The notes beneath the pieces were generated by a model that saw nothing but the letters and a program-made list of their open reading frames with translations, did not search any database and had not been told where the DNA came from. From contig NZ_BMSK01000010.1 of assembly GCF_014649115.1 (NCBI RefSeq), positions 62,001 through 126,000 on the forward strand: a DNA stretch of 64,000 bases. The letters run 5' to 3'. Of this stretch, positions 41,559 to 49,737 are shown one piece after another. A program made the translations under genes and the position numbers. Each line of letters starts with the position of its first letter. Positions within the stretch are counted from its first letter, which is position 1. This DNA comes from Streptomyces eurythermus. GTDB taxonomy: Bacteria > Actinomycetota > Actinomycetes > Streptomycetales > Streptomycetaceae.

Positions 41559-43226
41559 ATGGTCTCGATTCCCGCGCAGTCGCCGCCCCAGCCGCAGTCC
41601 GGCACGCACGACGTCACCAACCAGCCCCCGCCGCTCGCCCCGTACGACGCCTCCGACGACCCGGCCCTGCTGGAGGGGCTGCGCCGGGAGGGCGCCGGAT
41701 GGGCCGAGGAGAACCTCCGGCGGCTGGGGGCGCGCGCCGGGAGCGCGCAGGCGCAGGAGTGGGGCGAGCTGGCGAACCGGTACGAGCCGGTGCTGCGCAC
41801 CCACGACCGCTACGGGCACCGCGTCGACGAGGTCGACTTCCACCCCGCCTGGCACCACCTGATGCGGACGGCGGTCGCCGAGGGCCTGGCCGGCGCCCCA
41901 TGGGCCGACGACCGGCCGGGCGCGCACGTGGCCCGGACCGCGGGCGGCCTCGTGTGGGGGCACACCGAGGCGGGACACGGCTGCCCCACCTCGATGACGT
42001 ACGCGGCCGTACCCGCCCTGCGCGCCCAGCCGGAACTGGCCAAGGTGTACGAACCGCTGCTCACCAGCCGGGAGTACGACCCCGAGTTGCGCGTGCCCAC
42101 CGACAAGCCCGGGCTGCTCGCCGGGATGGGCATGACGGAGAAGCAGGGCGGCTCCGACGTCCGTACCAACACCACCACCGCCACACCCACCGGCGAGCCG
42201 GGCGTGTACACGCTGCGCGGGCACAAGTGGTTCACGTCGGCGCCGATGTGCGACGTCTTCCTGGTGCTCGCGCAGGCCCCGGGCGGGCTGTCGTGCTTCC
42301 TGGTGCCGCGCGTCCTGACGGACGGCAGCCGCAACACCTTCCGCATCCAGCGGCTGAAGGACAAGCTGGGCAACCGCTCCAACGCCTCCTCCGAGCCGGA
42401 GTTCGACCGGACCGTGGCCTGGCTGGTGGGGCCGGAGGGGCGGGGCGTGAAGACCATCATCGAGATGGTCAACTGCACCCGGCTGGACTGTGTGATGGCC
42501 TCGGCGACCCTGATGCGCAAGACGCTGGTCGAGGCGGGCCACCACGCCCGGCACCGCAGCGCGTTCGGCGCCCGGCTGATCGACCAGCCGCTGATGCGCA
42601 ATGTCCTCGCCGATCTCGCGCTGGAGTCGGAGGCCGCGACGACGCTCACGCTGCGCCTCGCCGGCGCGGCGGACCGCGCGGTGCGCGGGGACGCCGGGGA
42701 GCGGGCCTTCCGGCGCATCGCCACCGCCGTCGGCAAGTACTGGGTCACCAAGCGGGGCCCGGCCTTCACCGCCGAGGCCCTGGAGTGCCTCGGCGGCAAC
42801 GGGTACGTCGAGGACTCCGGCATGCCCCGGCACTACCGGGAGGCCCCGCTGCTGTCGATCTGGGAGGGCTCCGGGAACGTCAACGCGCTCGACGTGCTGC
42901 GCGCCCTCGGCCGGGAACCGGACACCGCCGAGGCCCTGTTCGCCGAACTCGCCCTGGCGCGCGGGGCCGACGCCCGCCTCGACGCGACCGTGGCCGCGCT
43001 CAAGGACGAGCTGGCCGGAACCGATCAGGTGGGCGCCCGCCGGCTGGTCGAGCGGATGGCGCTCGCGCTCCAGGCCTCCCTGCTGGTACGGCACGCCCCG
43101 CACCCGGTCGCGGACGCCTTCTGCGCGTCCCGGCTGGGCGGCGACTGGGGGCACGCGTTCGGCACCCTTCCCGCCGGGACCGGCCTCGACGCCATCCTGG
43201 AGCGCGCCCTGCCCGGCGGGAACTGA
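41559..43226 (+). CDS. AidB-like acyl-CoA dehydrogenase
   Basis: A 555-residue flavoprotein of the AidB/large acyl-CoA dehydrogenase group. Motifs are LLAGMGMTEKQGGSDVRTN (FAD), GHKWFTSAPMCDVFLVLAQ, RLDCVMASATLMRKTLVEA, and ECLGGNGYVEDSGMPRHYREAP with Glu in the active-site position, then WEGSGNVNALDVLRAL. E. coli AidB binds DNA and is part of the alkylation response; Streptomyces homologues may simply oxidise isovaleryl-CoA. ATG at 41559 was chosen; GTG at 41544 adds five residues. It is divergent from a PaaX-type repressor. Confidence 0.9.
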   Translation: MVSIPAQSPPQPQSGTHDVTNQPPPLAPYDASDDPALLEGLRREGAGWAEENLRRLGARAGSAQAQEWGELANRYEPVLRTHDRYGHRVDEVDFHPAWHHLMRTAVAEGLAGAPWADDRPGAHVARTAGGLVWGHTEAGHGCPTSMTYAAVPALRAQPELAKVYEPLLTSREYDPELRVPTDKPGLLAGMGMTEKQGGSDVRTNTTTATPTGEPGVYTLRGHKWFTSAPMCDVFLVLAQAPGGLSCFLVPRVLTDGSRNTFRIQRLKDKLGNRSNASSEPEFDRTVAWLVGPEGRGVKTIIEMVNCTRLDCVMASATLMRKTLVEAGHHARHRSAFGARLIDQPLMRNVLADLALESEAATTLTLRLAGAADRAVRGDAGERAFRRIATAVGKYWVTKRGPAFTAEALECLGGNGYVEDSGMPRHYREAPLLSIWEGSGNVNALDVLRALGREPDTAEALFAELALARGADARLDATVAALKDELAGTDQVGARRLVERMALALQASLLVRHAPHPVADAFCASRLGGDWGHAFGTLPAGTGLDAILERALPGGN

Positions 43227-43485
43227 CCGCACCCCACGCGCGCACGCGTGCCCGTGACAACCGGCTCCGGACGTCATCGGTGCCGTGGCGCGCACGCGCG
43301 CGTGGAGGGAGCTACGTGCGGGCGGGGTGGCCGGGGACGAAGGGCTGCGCCTCTTGCGCGGGCAAGCGGGGGCGGGCCGGAGAGGGGACCACGGGACGAC
43401 GGGCGAGGCGGCCACCCGGCTTCCGGGACGGGAACCGGGAACCGGGAACGGAGGACCCCGGGAACCGAGGGCCGCTGACCGGCCG

Positions 43486-44073
43486 TCAGACCATGCGTCC
43501 CCACTGCGGGCCGAGGCGGGCCCATTCCGTGTCCCACTCCCGCATACGGCGGCGCTCCAGGCGGCCCCGTACGGCCAGACCCGTGACGCAGGGCACGGCG
43601 GCGGCGCTCACGCCGACCAGGAGGCCGATCAGGGTGGCCCGTAAGGCGGCCTCGGAGGCGCTGGTGGGGCGGTCGACGAGCCGGCCCCGCGGGTCGGTCC
43701 AGACGGTGACCGGCGTGCCGGGCGCGCTGCCGGAGCGTACCCGGATCCGGCCGGTGTGGGAGGAGCCGTCGACCGCCGTCCAGCGGACCTCGGTCCAGAT
43801 CCGCTCCCCCGCCGGGGCGCGGTCCTCCCGCGCGGCGGACTTCGCCGGGAGCGGCGTGACCACCCGGGCCACGGTGGGCCGCCGCAGGCTCCGTTCGCGG
43901 GCGAGCCCGTGCTCCACCGCGCCGGCCGCCGCCAGGCCCGCCAGCACTCCGGCCAGGACGGTCAGCAGGAAGGCGCCGAGCACCACCCATGCCTCCACCA
44001 CATCGGCCCGGCGTCTGAGCGGGTTCCGCCGCCAGCGCCACAGCCACACCTTCGGACCACGGAACGCCTTCAA
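43486..44073 (-). CDS. Rv1733c-family membrane protein
   Basis: A 195-residue protein with a basic N-terminus (WLWRWRRNPLRRRADVVEAW), one membrane segment (about 30-50), an extracytoplasmic domain (EVRWTAVDGSSHTGRIRV, GTPVTVWTDPRGRLVDRP), and a second membrane segment near 160. This is the Rv1733c pattern; in mycobacteria the namesake is dormancy-induced. The TTG at 44073 is preferred because AGGAGG lies 6 nt upstream; GTG at 44088 and ATG at 44079 are alternatives. Function unknown. Confidence 0.82.
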   Translation of the reverse strand: MKAFRGPKVWLWRWRRNPLRRRADVVEAWVVLGAFLLTVLAGVLAGLAAAGAVEHGLARERSLRRPTVARVVTPLPAKSAAREDRAPAGERIWTEVRWTAVDGSSHTGRIRVRSGSAPGTPVTVWTDPRGRLVDRPTSASEAALRATLIGLLVGVSAAAVPCVTGLAVRGRLERRRMREWDTEWARLGPQWGRMV

Positions 44074-44111
44074 GGGCATCCTCCTCACGAGCGCACCGAC
44101 CGGCCGGACCG

Positions 44112-44129
44112 CCCTCCCGTACGGGAGGG
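44112..44129. promoter_or_regulatory. Perfect 18-bp palindrome before the Rv1733c-like gene
   Basis: CCCTCCCGTACGGGAGGG is fully self-complementary and lies about 40 bp upstream of the gene's start. Could be an operator or an intrinsic hairpin in the leader. Confidence 0.6.
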
Positions 44130-44278
44130 ATCGCTCCGCTGCTCACGACGAGCCGTCACCCCGACGGTCGCACGAGACACCCCTCTTGCGCAGGCGCATG
44201 CCGGAACGGAACCGGCCGATCTTCGCCATTCGCCGGTGACATGGGCCGTGAGCTGCGCGGACGCCCGTTGCGGGGGGA

Positions 44279-44301
44279 TTGTCAGTGGTGGGGTGCACAC
44301 T
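44279..44301 (+). promoter_or_regulatory. PafBC (RecA-NDp)-type DNA-damage promoter
   Basis: TTGTCAGTG (44279-44287), an 8-nt gap, then CACACT (44296-44301). This fits the actinobacterial RecA-independent DNA-damage promoter TTGTCRGTG-N8-TAnnnT; only the first base of the -10 deviates. It is in the right position and orientation for the BNR gene at 44353. Confidence 0.7.
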
Positions 44302-44352
44302 GGCCGATATCTGACGACTACCTGGACAACGGTGTCCTGGAGGTGATCGGTC

Positions 44353-45441
44353 ATGGCCGAGGTACTGCTCGCGGTGGGAACCCGCAAGGGCCTGTTCATC
44401 GGGCGGCGACGGGGCGGCGGCCGCTGGGAGTTCGACGAACGTCCGTATTTCGACGCGCAGGCCGTGTACTCGGTCGCGATCGACACCCGGGCGTCCCGGC
44501 CCCGGCTGCTGGCGGGCGGCTCCAGCACACACTGGGGGCCGTCGGTGTTCCACTCCGACGACCTCGGCCGCACCTGGGCCGAACCGGCCCGGCCCGCCGT
44601 GAAGTTCCCGAAGGACACCGGCGCCTCCCTGGAGCGCGTCTGGCAGCTGCATCCGTCCGCGGCCGAGCCGGACGTGGTGTACGCGGGCACGGAACCGGCC
44701 GCGCTGTACCGCTCGGAGGACCGCGGCGAGAGCTTCGTCCTGGTCCGGCCGCTGTGGGAGCACCCGACCCGGTCCCGGTGGGTGCCGGGCCTGGGCGGCG
44801 AGGGCCTGCACACGGTGCTCACCGACGCCCGCGATCCGCGGACCGTGACGGTGGCCGTCTCGGCGGCCGGGGTGTTCCGCACGGCGGACGGCGGGGCGAG
44901 CTGGGCGCCGTCCAACTCCGGGGTGTCCGCGGTGTTCCTGCCGGACCCGTATCCGGAGTTCGGCCAGTGCGTGCACAAGATCGCCAGAGACGCGCGCGAC
45001 CCGGACCGGCTGTACCTCCAGAACCACTGGGGGGTGTACCGCAGCGACGACGCGGGCGCGCGGTGGACCGACATCGGCGCGGGCCTGCCGTCCACGTTCG
45101 GCTTCGCGGTGGCCGCCCACCCGCACCGGGGCGGCACGGCGTACGTCTTCCCGATCGCCGCCGACGTCGACCGGGTGCCCGCCGAGCACCGCTGCCGGGT
45201 GTTCCGCACGGCCGACGCGGGCCGGTCCTGGGAGCCGCTGGCCAAGGGCCTGCCGGAGGCGGACCACTACGGCCCGGTGCTGCGGGACGCCCTGTGCACG
45301 GACGACCACGACCCCGCCGGGGTGTACTTCGGCAACCGCAACGGCGAGGTGTTCGCCTCCGCCGACGACGGCGACAGCTGGCACCTGCTGGCCGCCCACC
45401 TGCCGGACGTCCTGTGCGTACGAGCGGCGGTGGTCGGCTGA
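44353..45441 (+). CDS. BNR/Asp-box beta-propeller protein
   Basis: A 362-residue cytoplasmic protein with about six sialidase-type Asp boxes: SDDLGRTWAE, SEDRGESFVL, TADGGASWAP, SDDAGARWTD, TADAGRSWEP and SADDGDSWHL, spread evenly as in a six-bladed propeller. No signal peptide or sialidase active site is visible. The SD GGAGGTGATC (44339-44348) is a perfect 10-nt match to the 16S tail, so translation should be strong. Its promoter is of the DNA-damage type. Often annotated as exo-alpha-sialidase, but that activity is not supported here. Confidence 0.85.
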   Translation: MAEVLLAVGTRKGLFIGRRRGGGRWEFDERPYFDAQAVYSVAIDTRASRPRLLAGGSSTHWGPSVFHSDDLGRTWAEPARPAVKFPKDTGASLERVWQLHPSAAEPDVVYAGTEPAALYRSEDRGESFVLVRPLWEHPTRSRWVPGLGGEGLHTVLTDARDPRTVTVAVSAAGVFRTADGGASWAPSNSGVSAVFLPDPYPEFGQCVHKIARDARDPDRLYLQNHWGVYRSDDAGARWTDIGAGLPSTFGFAVAAHPHRGGTAYVFPIAADVDRVPAEHRCRVFRTADAGRSWEPLAKGLPEADHYGPVLRDALCTDDHDPAGVYFGNRNGEVFASADDGDSWHLLAAHLPDVLCVRAAVVG

Positions 45442-45585
45442 GCGGCTCGCGGACGAACCCGGCCGCACCCCCTGCGCGCACCCGGTGGCGGGGGCGATCG
45501 GGCGGGCCGGTGCGGGTGGCCGGACCCGGTCGTGCTGCGGCCGTCGGTTGATCGGCGACGGGCGTACGGCAGTAGGGTGACGCCC

Positions 45586-46263
45586 GTGGCACCACGACCG
45601 TTGCATGAAATCGTCGAACCGGGCTGGGCGAAGGCCCTCGAACCCGTCGCCGGACGGATCGCCGACATGGGCGACTTCCTGCGCGCGGAGATCGCCGCGG
45701 GACGCACGTATCTCCCGTCCGGACCGAACGTCCTGCGGGCCTTCCAGCAGCCCTTCGACGAGGTACGCGTCCTGATCGTCGGCCAGGACCCGTACCCCAC
45801 GCCCGGGCACGCGGTGGGGCTGTCGTTCTCCGTAGCGCCGGAGGTACGCCCGCTGCCGCCCAGCCTGATCAACATCTTCCGCGAGCTGCACAGCGACCTG
45901 GGGCTGCCGCAGCCGTCCACCGGGGACCTCACCCCGTGGACACAGCAGGGCGTCCTGCTGCTGAACAGGGCGCTGACCACCGCGCCGCGCAGTCCGGGGG
46001 CGCACCGCGGCAAGGGCTGGGAGGAGGTCACCGAGCAGGCGATCCGGGCCCTGGCGGCACGCGGGAAGCCGCTGGTGTCCATCCTGTGGGGCCGCGACGC
46101 CCGCAATCTGCGTCCGCTGCTCGGCAGTCTGCCGGCGGTGGAGTCCGCGCACCCCTCGCCGATGTCGGCCGACCGCGGCTTCTTCGGCTCGCGCCCGTTC
46201 AGCCGGGCCAACGACCTGCTGATGCAGCAGGGCGGACAGCCGGTGGACTGGCGTCTGCCGTGA
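45586..46263 (+). CDS. ung: Uracil-DNA glycosylase (family 1)
   Basis: A 225-residue DNA-repair enzyme that removes uracil from DNA. Motifs: LIVGQDPYPTPGHAVGLSFSV (catalytic Asp), GVLLLNRALTT, LVSILWGRDAR, and the leucine loop with catalytic His in AHPSPMSADRGFFGSRPFSRAN (motif). GTG at 45586 follows AGGGTGA by 6 nt. Its TGA overlaps the start of the next gene (GTGA). Confidence 0.97.
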   Translation: MAPRPLHEIVEPGWAKALEPVAGRIADMGDFLRAEIAAGRTYLPSGPNVLRAFQQPFDEVRVLIVGQDPYPTPGHAVGLSFSVAPEVRPLPPSLINIFRELHSDLGLPQPSTGDLTPWTQQGVLLLNRALTTAPRSPGAHRGKGWEEVTEQAIRALAARGKPLVSILWGRDARNLRPLLGSLPAVESAHPSPMSADRGFFGSRPFSRANDLLMQQGGQPVDWRLP

Positions 46264-47234
46264 CGACCGCGGGATATCTCGCCGTGGACTCCGGCGGTTC
46301 CGGCCTCCGGGTCGCCGTCGGTGTGCCCGGGCGGGAGCCCTCGGCGCGGGGTGAGACCCGGGAGCCGGTCCGTACCGGCGCCCGAGGCATCGACCCCGCC
46401 CACCTGATGGCCCAACTCGCCCCGGTGGCCCGGTCCCTGGCCGCCGAGGCGGGGCTCGACGCCTTGCCCACGGCTGCCGTCGGGGCCGCCGGGTTCGCCA
46501 GCCTGGGCGAGGCCCTGCGCGCCGAACTGCCCGGCGCCCTCGCCCGGGAACTGGGTGTGCGCGCGGTGGCGCTGGCCGCGGACGCCGTCACCGCGTACGT
46601 CGGCGCCCTCGGGCCGCGTCCGGGCGCCGTGCTGGCCGCGGGCACCGGACTGATCGCCGTCGGCACGGATCTGACGGGCTGGCGGCGGGCCGACGGCTGG
46701 GGGCATCTGCTGGGCGACTGCGGGGGCGGGGCCTGGATCGGGCGGGCCGGTCTGGAGGCCGCCCTGCGCGCCCACGACGGCCGCGACGACGGTTCCGCGC
46801 CGCTGCTGGCCCGCGCCGAGGAGCGATTCGGCCCGGTGCGCGGCCTGCCCGGCCTGCTGTATCCCCGGGCCGACCGGGCCGCCGTACTGGCCTCGTTCGC
46901 GCCCGAGGTGGCCGCGTGCGCCGCGCACGACCCGGTCGCCGCGGACGTCCTGCGCGCGGCGGCCCGGCACATGGCCGATTCCGCCGCCGCCGTGTGCCCG
47001 TCCGACGGCGCCCCCGAAGTGGCGCTGACCGGCGGTCTGTTCAGGATGGGGGACCCGCTCCTCGGGCCGCTGCGCGAGGAGCTGGCGCGCCGGCTGCCGC
47101 ACGCCCGGCAGGTGCCGGCCGAAGGAGATCCGCTGCACGGAGCGGTGCGGATCGCGACGGATCTGGCGACGGACCGGCTCACCCTGCCGGGTGAACCGGC
47201 GCTGTTGTACGTGGTGCGCGACCAGAACGGCTGA
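46260..47234 (+). CDS. BadF/BadG/BcrA/BcrD-type ATPase (N-acetylglucosamine kinase-like)
   Basis: A 324-residue actin-fold ATPase/sugar kinase. Phosphate-1 loop YLAVDSGGSGLRVAVG, ADAVTAYVGAL, VLAAGTGLIAVG and GWGHLLGDCGGGAWIGRAGLEAAL match GlcNAc kinase-like members of this family; no Cys cluster of the radical-enzyme activators is present. The GTG start overlaps the ung stop (GTGA), so the two are translationally coupled even though no functional link is obvious. Substrate not fixed. Confidence 0.85.
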   Translation: MTTAGYLAVDSGGSGLRVAVGVPGREPSARGETREPVRTGARGIDPAHLMAQLAPVARSLAAEAGLDALPTAAVGAAGFASLGEALRAELPGALARELGVRAVALAADAVTAYVGALGPRPGAVLAAGTGLIAVGTDLTGWRRADGWGHLLGDCGGGAWIGRAGLEAALRAHDGRDDGSAPLLARAEERFGPVRGLPGLLYPRADRAAVLASFAPEVAACAAHDPVAADVLRAAARHMADSAAAVCPSDGAPEVALTGGLFRMGDPLLGPLREELARRLPHARQVPAEGDPLHGAVRIATDLATDRLTLPGEPALLYVVRDQNG

Positions 47235-47299
47235 GGGTCCCGTTCGGGCGGTTCCGTCCCGGTGCCGGGTCATGCGTCCGGCATGTGCCCGGTCCGGGT

Positions 47300-47341
47300 G
47301 GTATCCGCGCGTAACTCATCAGACAAAACCGGACGGATACC
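47300..47341 (+). promoter_or_regulatory. Inverted repeat upstream of the CbiX-like gene
   Basis: GGTATCCG (47300-47307) and CGGATACC (47334-47341), perfect 8-bp arms 26 nt apart, in an AT-richer segment. May be an operator or loosely formed leader stem. Confidence 0.45.
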
Positions 47342-47398
47342 GCTCACCTGCACCCTCCCCGAACGGAGGAGCCCACGAAACCAGTAACATGCGGCGCC

Positions 47399-48325
47399 AT
47401 GAGCTCCCCCACTGGACCCGCGTCCGGCCTGCCCGTACGAATGCCGCGCCCCCGCCAGCCCGGACGGCACCGCCGCCCGGAACCGCTGGTGGCTCCCGAG
47501 GGCGCGCCCGCGCTCGTCCTCGCGGTGCCCGGCGCGCCCAGCGCCGGCACGCGCGGCCTCGCCGAGGAGGTCGTGAGCATCGCCCGCTCCGAACTGCCCG
47601 GCCTGGACGCCCGGATCGGGTATGTGGACGGGGACGACACCGAGTTCCCCACGCTCCGCTCCGTGCTGGCGCGCGCCGCCGAGGAGCGCACCGCGCGGTA
47701 CGAGCAGGCGCTCGCCGCCGGGGTCGAGGGGGTCACGGAGCCCGAGGGGCCGGCCGCCGTCGTCGTCCCGCTGCTGGCCGGTCCGGACAGCGCGCTGCTG
47801 CGGCGGATCCGGCAGGCCGTGATGGACAGCCGGGTCGCCGCCGAGCTGACCGATGTCCTCGGCCCGCACCCGCTGCTCGCCGAGGCGCTGCACGTGCGGC
47901 TGTCCGAGGCGGGTCTGGCCCGTGCCGACCGCGCCCGGCTGTTCACCGTGGCCACCGCCGCCGACGGCATCATCCTGGCGTCCGTGGGCGGCGAGGAGGC
48001 CGTGCAGGCGGCCGGGATCACCGGCATGCTGCTCGCCGCGCGCCTGGCCGTGCCGGTGATGGCGGCCGCCTTGGACCAGGAGGGCTCCATCTCCTCCGTG
48101 GCCGAGCAGCTGCGTTCCGCGGGTTCGCAGCAGCTGGCCCTGGCGCCGTACCTGATCGGCCCGGAGATCGACCCGGAGCTGCTCGCCGCGGCGGCCGAGG
48201 AGGCGGGCTGCGCGACGGCCGAGGCGCTGGGCGCGTACCCGGCGGTCGGCAAGCTCGCGCTCGCCAAGTACACGACGGCGCTGGGCATCGCTCCGCGGCA
48301 GCCGCAGGGCGCCCCGGTCCGCTGA
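47399..48325 (+). CDS. CbiX/sirohydrochlorin chelatase-like protein lacking the catalytic histidine
   Basis: A 308-residue protein with two CbiX/CbiK-like domains. The first begins ALVLAVPGAPSAGTRGLAEEV; chelatases have ValGlyHisGlySer here, but this protein has Pro44 in place of the metal-binding His. The second half (VVVPLLAGPDSALLRRI, DGIILASVGGEEA) also lacks a chelatase His. It therefore probably does not insert Co or Fe by the usual mechanism. Disordered Pro/Arg-rich residues 1-30. A strong terminator follows. Confidence 0.8.
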   Translation: MSSPTGPASGLPVRMPRPRQPGRHRRPEPLVAPEGAPALVLAVPGAPSAGTRGLAEEVVSIARSELPGLDARIGYVDGDDTEFPTLRSVLARAAEERTARYEQALAAGVEGVTEPEGPAAVVVPLLAGPDSALLRRIRQAVMDSRVAAELTDVLGPHPLLAEALHVRLSEAGLARADRARLFTVATAADGIILASVGGEEAVQAAGITGMLLAARLAVPVMAAALDQEGSISSVAEQLRSAGSQQLALAPYLIGPEIDPELLAAAAEEAGCATAEALGAYPAVGKLALAKYTTALGIAPRQPQGAPVR

Positions 48326-48372
48326 TCCGCCGGCCACCGGCGCACCAGGGCTCAGGGCTCGCGTACGACACG

Positions 48373-48399
48373 GGGCCCGCTCCCTACCGGAGCGGGCCC
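48373..48399 (+). terminator. Terminator after CbiX-like gene
   Basis: Perfect 11-bp stem GGGCCCGCTCC / GGAGCGGGCCC with a 5-nt loop. The following 180 bp before the lactonase stop are low-complexity pyrimidine-rich sequence with no gene. Confidence 0.85.
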
Positions 48400-48583
48400 G
48401 TCGCCGTATCCGGGCGGCGTGGCGCCTCCGCCGCGATCCGCGTGTGCCCGGGCGGCGCGGCACCACCCCGCGGTCCTCGCCGTATCCGGACCGCGCGGCG
48501 CCACCCGGCGGTCCGCTCCCGCCCCCTCCTGGGCCCGCCCCCCCCCGCTCCTAGGCCCGCCCCCTCCTCGTCCGCTCCCGTCC

Positions 48584-49621
48584 TCAGCCGAAGACGACGC
48601 AGGAGGCCGCGGCGACCCGCACCGAGCCGTCGTAGCGGGGGACGCCCGTCGTCGGGTCCACGGCGAACCAGGAGACGTCGCCGGAGCGCTCGTTGGCCGC
48701 GTAGAGGAAGCCGTCGTGTTCGGCCAGCGCGCGCGGCCAGTGCCCGCCGCAGGGCACCGTGCCGGTCAGCCGGAGCCCGTCCGCCTCGACGGCGAGGACC
48801 GACAGGACGTCCTCGCCGCGGGTCGCGGTCCACACGAAGCGGCCGTCGGGCGAGACGACGATCCCGGACGGGTAGGCGTCGCCGGCCGGCGCGTCGCGCA
48901 GCACGGGAACCTCGGTCAGGGGCCTGAGCGTGCCGCGCCCGGCGTCCCAGCGGCACACCGTGACCGTGGGGGTCAGTTCGTTGACCACGTAGGCGTGGCC
49001 GCCGTCCGGGTGGAAGGCGAGATGGCGCGGGCCGGAGCCGGGGCGCAGGGCGAACTCGCGGTGCACGACGGGGCTGCCGTCCACCAGGGTGCACACCCGG
49101 ACCGAGTCCGTCCCGAGGTCGACGCTGACGGCCCACCGGCCGCTGGGGTCGGGCTGCACCTGGTGGGCGTGCGGGCCGCGCTGCCGCCGGTCGTGCGGCC
49201 CGGAGCCGGTGTGCTGGAGCCGTCCGGAGGGCATGCCGGCGAGCGAGCCGTCCGGGCGCAGGGGTACGGCGGTGACGCTGCCGCAGCCGTAGTTGGCGGT
49301 CAGCACGTGCCCGGCGTACAGGCCGAGGTGGGTGGGGCCGCTGCCGCCCACCGGTACCGGGGGCCCGGCGGGTTCCGGCCGGTCCCCGGTGACACGGTAG
49401 GCGGCGACGGCCCCCTCGGCGGTCTCGCTGACCGCGTAGAGGGTGCGTCCGTCCGGCGCGAGGGCCAGGTAGGAGGGGTCGGGGACGTCCTTGACGGCGG
49501 ACAGCAGGGTGAGGGCCCCGCCGCCCGGCGCGACCTCGGCGGTCACCAGTCCGGGGCCGCCCGCCGCCGTGAACGATCCGATGAACGCCCGGCGCCTGCC
49601 CGCCCTGCCGTCCCCTGCCAC
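48584..49621 (-). CDS. Lactonase family beta-propeller (6-phosphogluconolactonase-like)
   Basis: A 345-residue seven-bladed propeller of the cycloisomerase-2/lactonase family: FIGSFTAAGGPGLV, YLALAPDGRTLYAVSE, GPTHLGLYAGHVLTANYGCGSVTAV, HAHQVQPDPSGRWAVSVDLGTDSVRV, GPRHLAFHPDGGHAYVVNELTPTV and PSGIVVSPDGRFVWTATRG (motifs). No signal peptide. Could hydrolyse 6-phosphogluconolactone or another lactone. GTG at 49621 follows GAGGGGAC. Confidence 0.88.
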   Translation of the reverse strand: MAGDGRAGRRRAFIGSFTAAGGPGLVTAEVAPGGGALTLLSAVKDVPDPSYLALAPDGRTLYAVSETAEGAVAAYRVTGDRPEPAGPPVPVGGSGPTHLGLYAGHVLTANYGCGSVTAVPLRPDGSLAGMPSGRLQHTGSGPHDRRQRGPHAHQVQPDPSGRWAVSVDLGTDSVRVCTLVDGSPVVHREFALRPGSGPRHLAFHPDGGHAYVVNELTPTVTVCRWDAGRGTLRPLTEVPVLRDAPAGDAYPSGIVVSPDGRFVWTATRGEDVLSVLAVEADGLRLTGTVPCGGHWPRALAEHDGFLYAANERSGDVSWFAVDPTTGVPRYDGSVRVAAASCVVFG

Positions 49622-49737
49622 CGCTGTCCCCTCTCGGTCGAGCCCGTCGAGCCGGTCCGGGGCCGACGGTAGCAGTCCCCCCGGCGCGGTCTAGACCAAG
49701 GGGCGGCGGCAGGGCGGTTCGTGCCGTGCCGGGGCGC

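Noticed and set aside
43227..43485. A gene between acyl-CoA dehydrogenase and the Rv1733c-like gene
   Set aside because: Open frames overlap each other and lack start signals or protein character.
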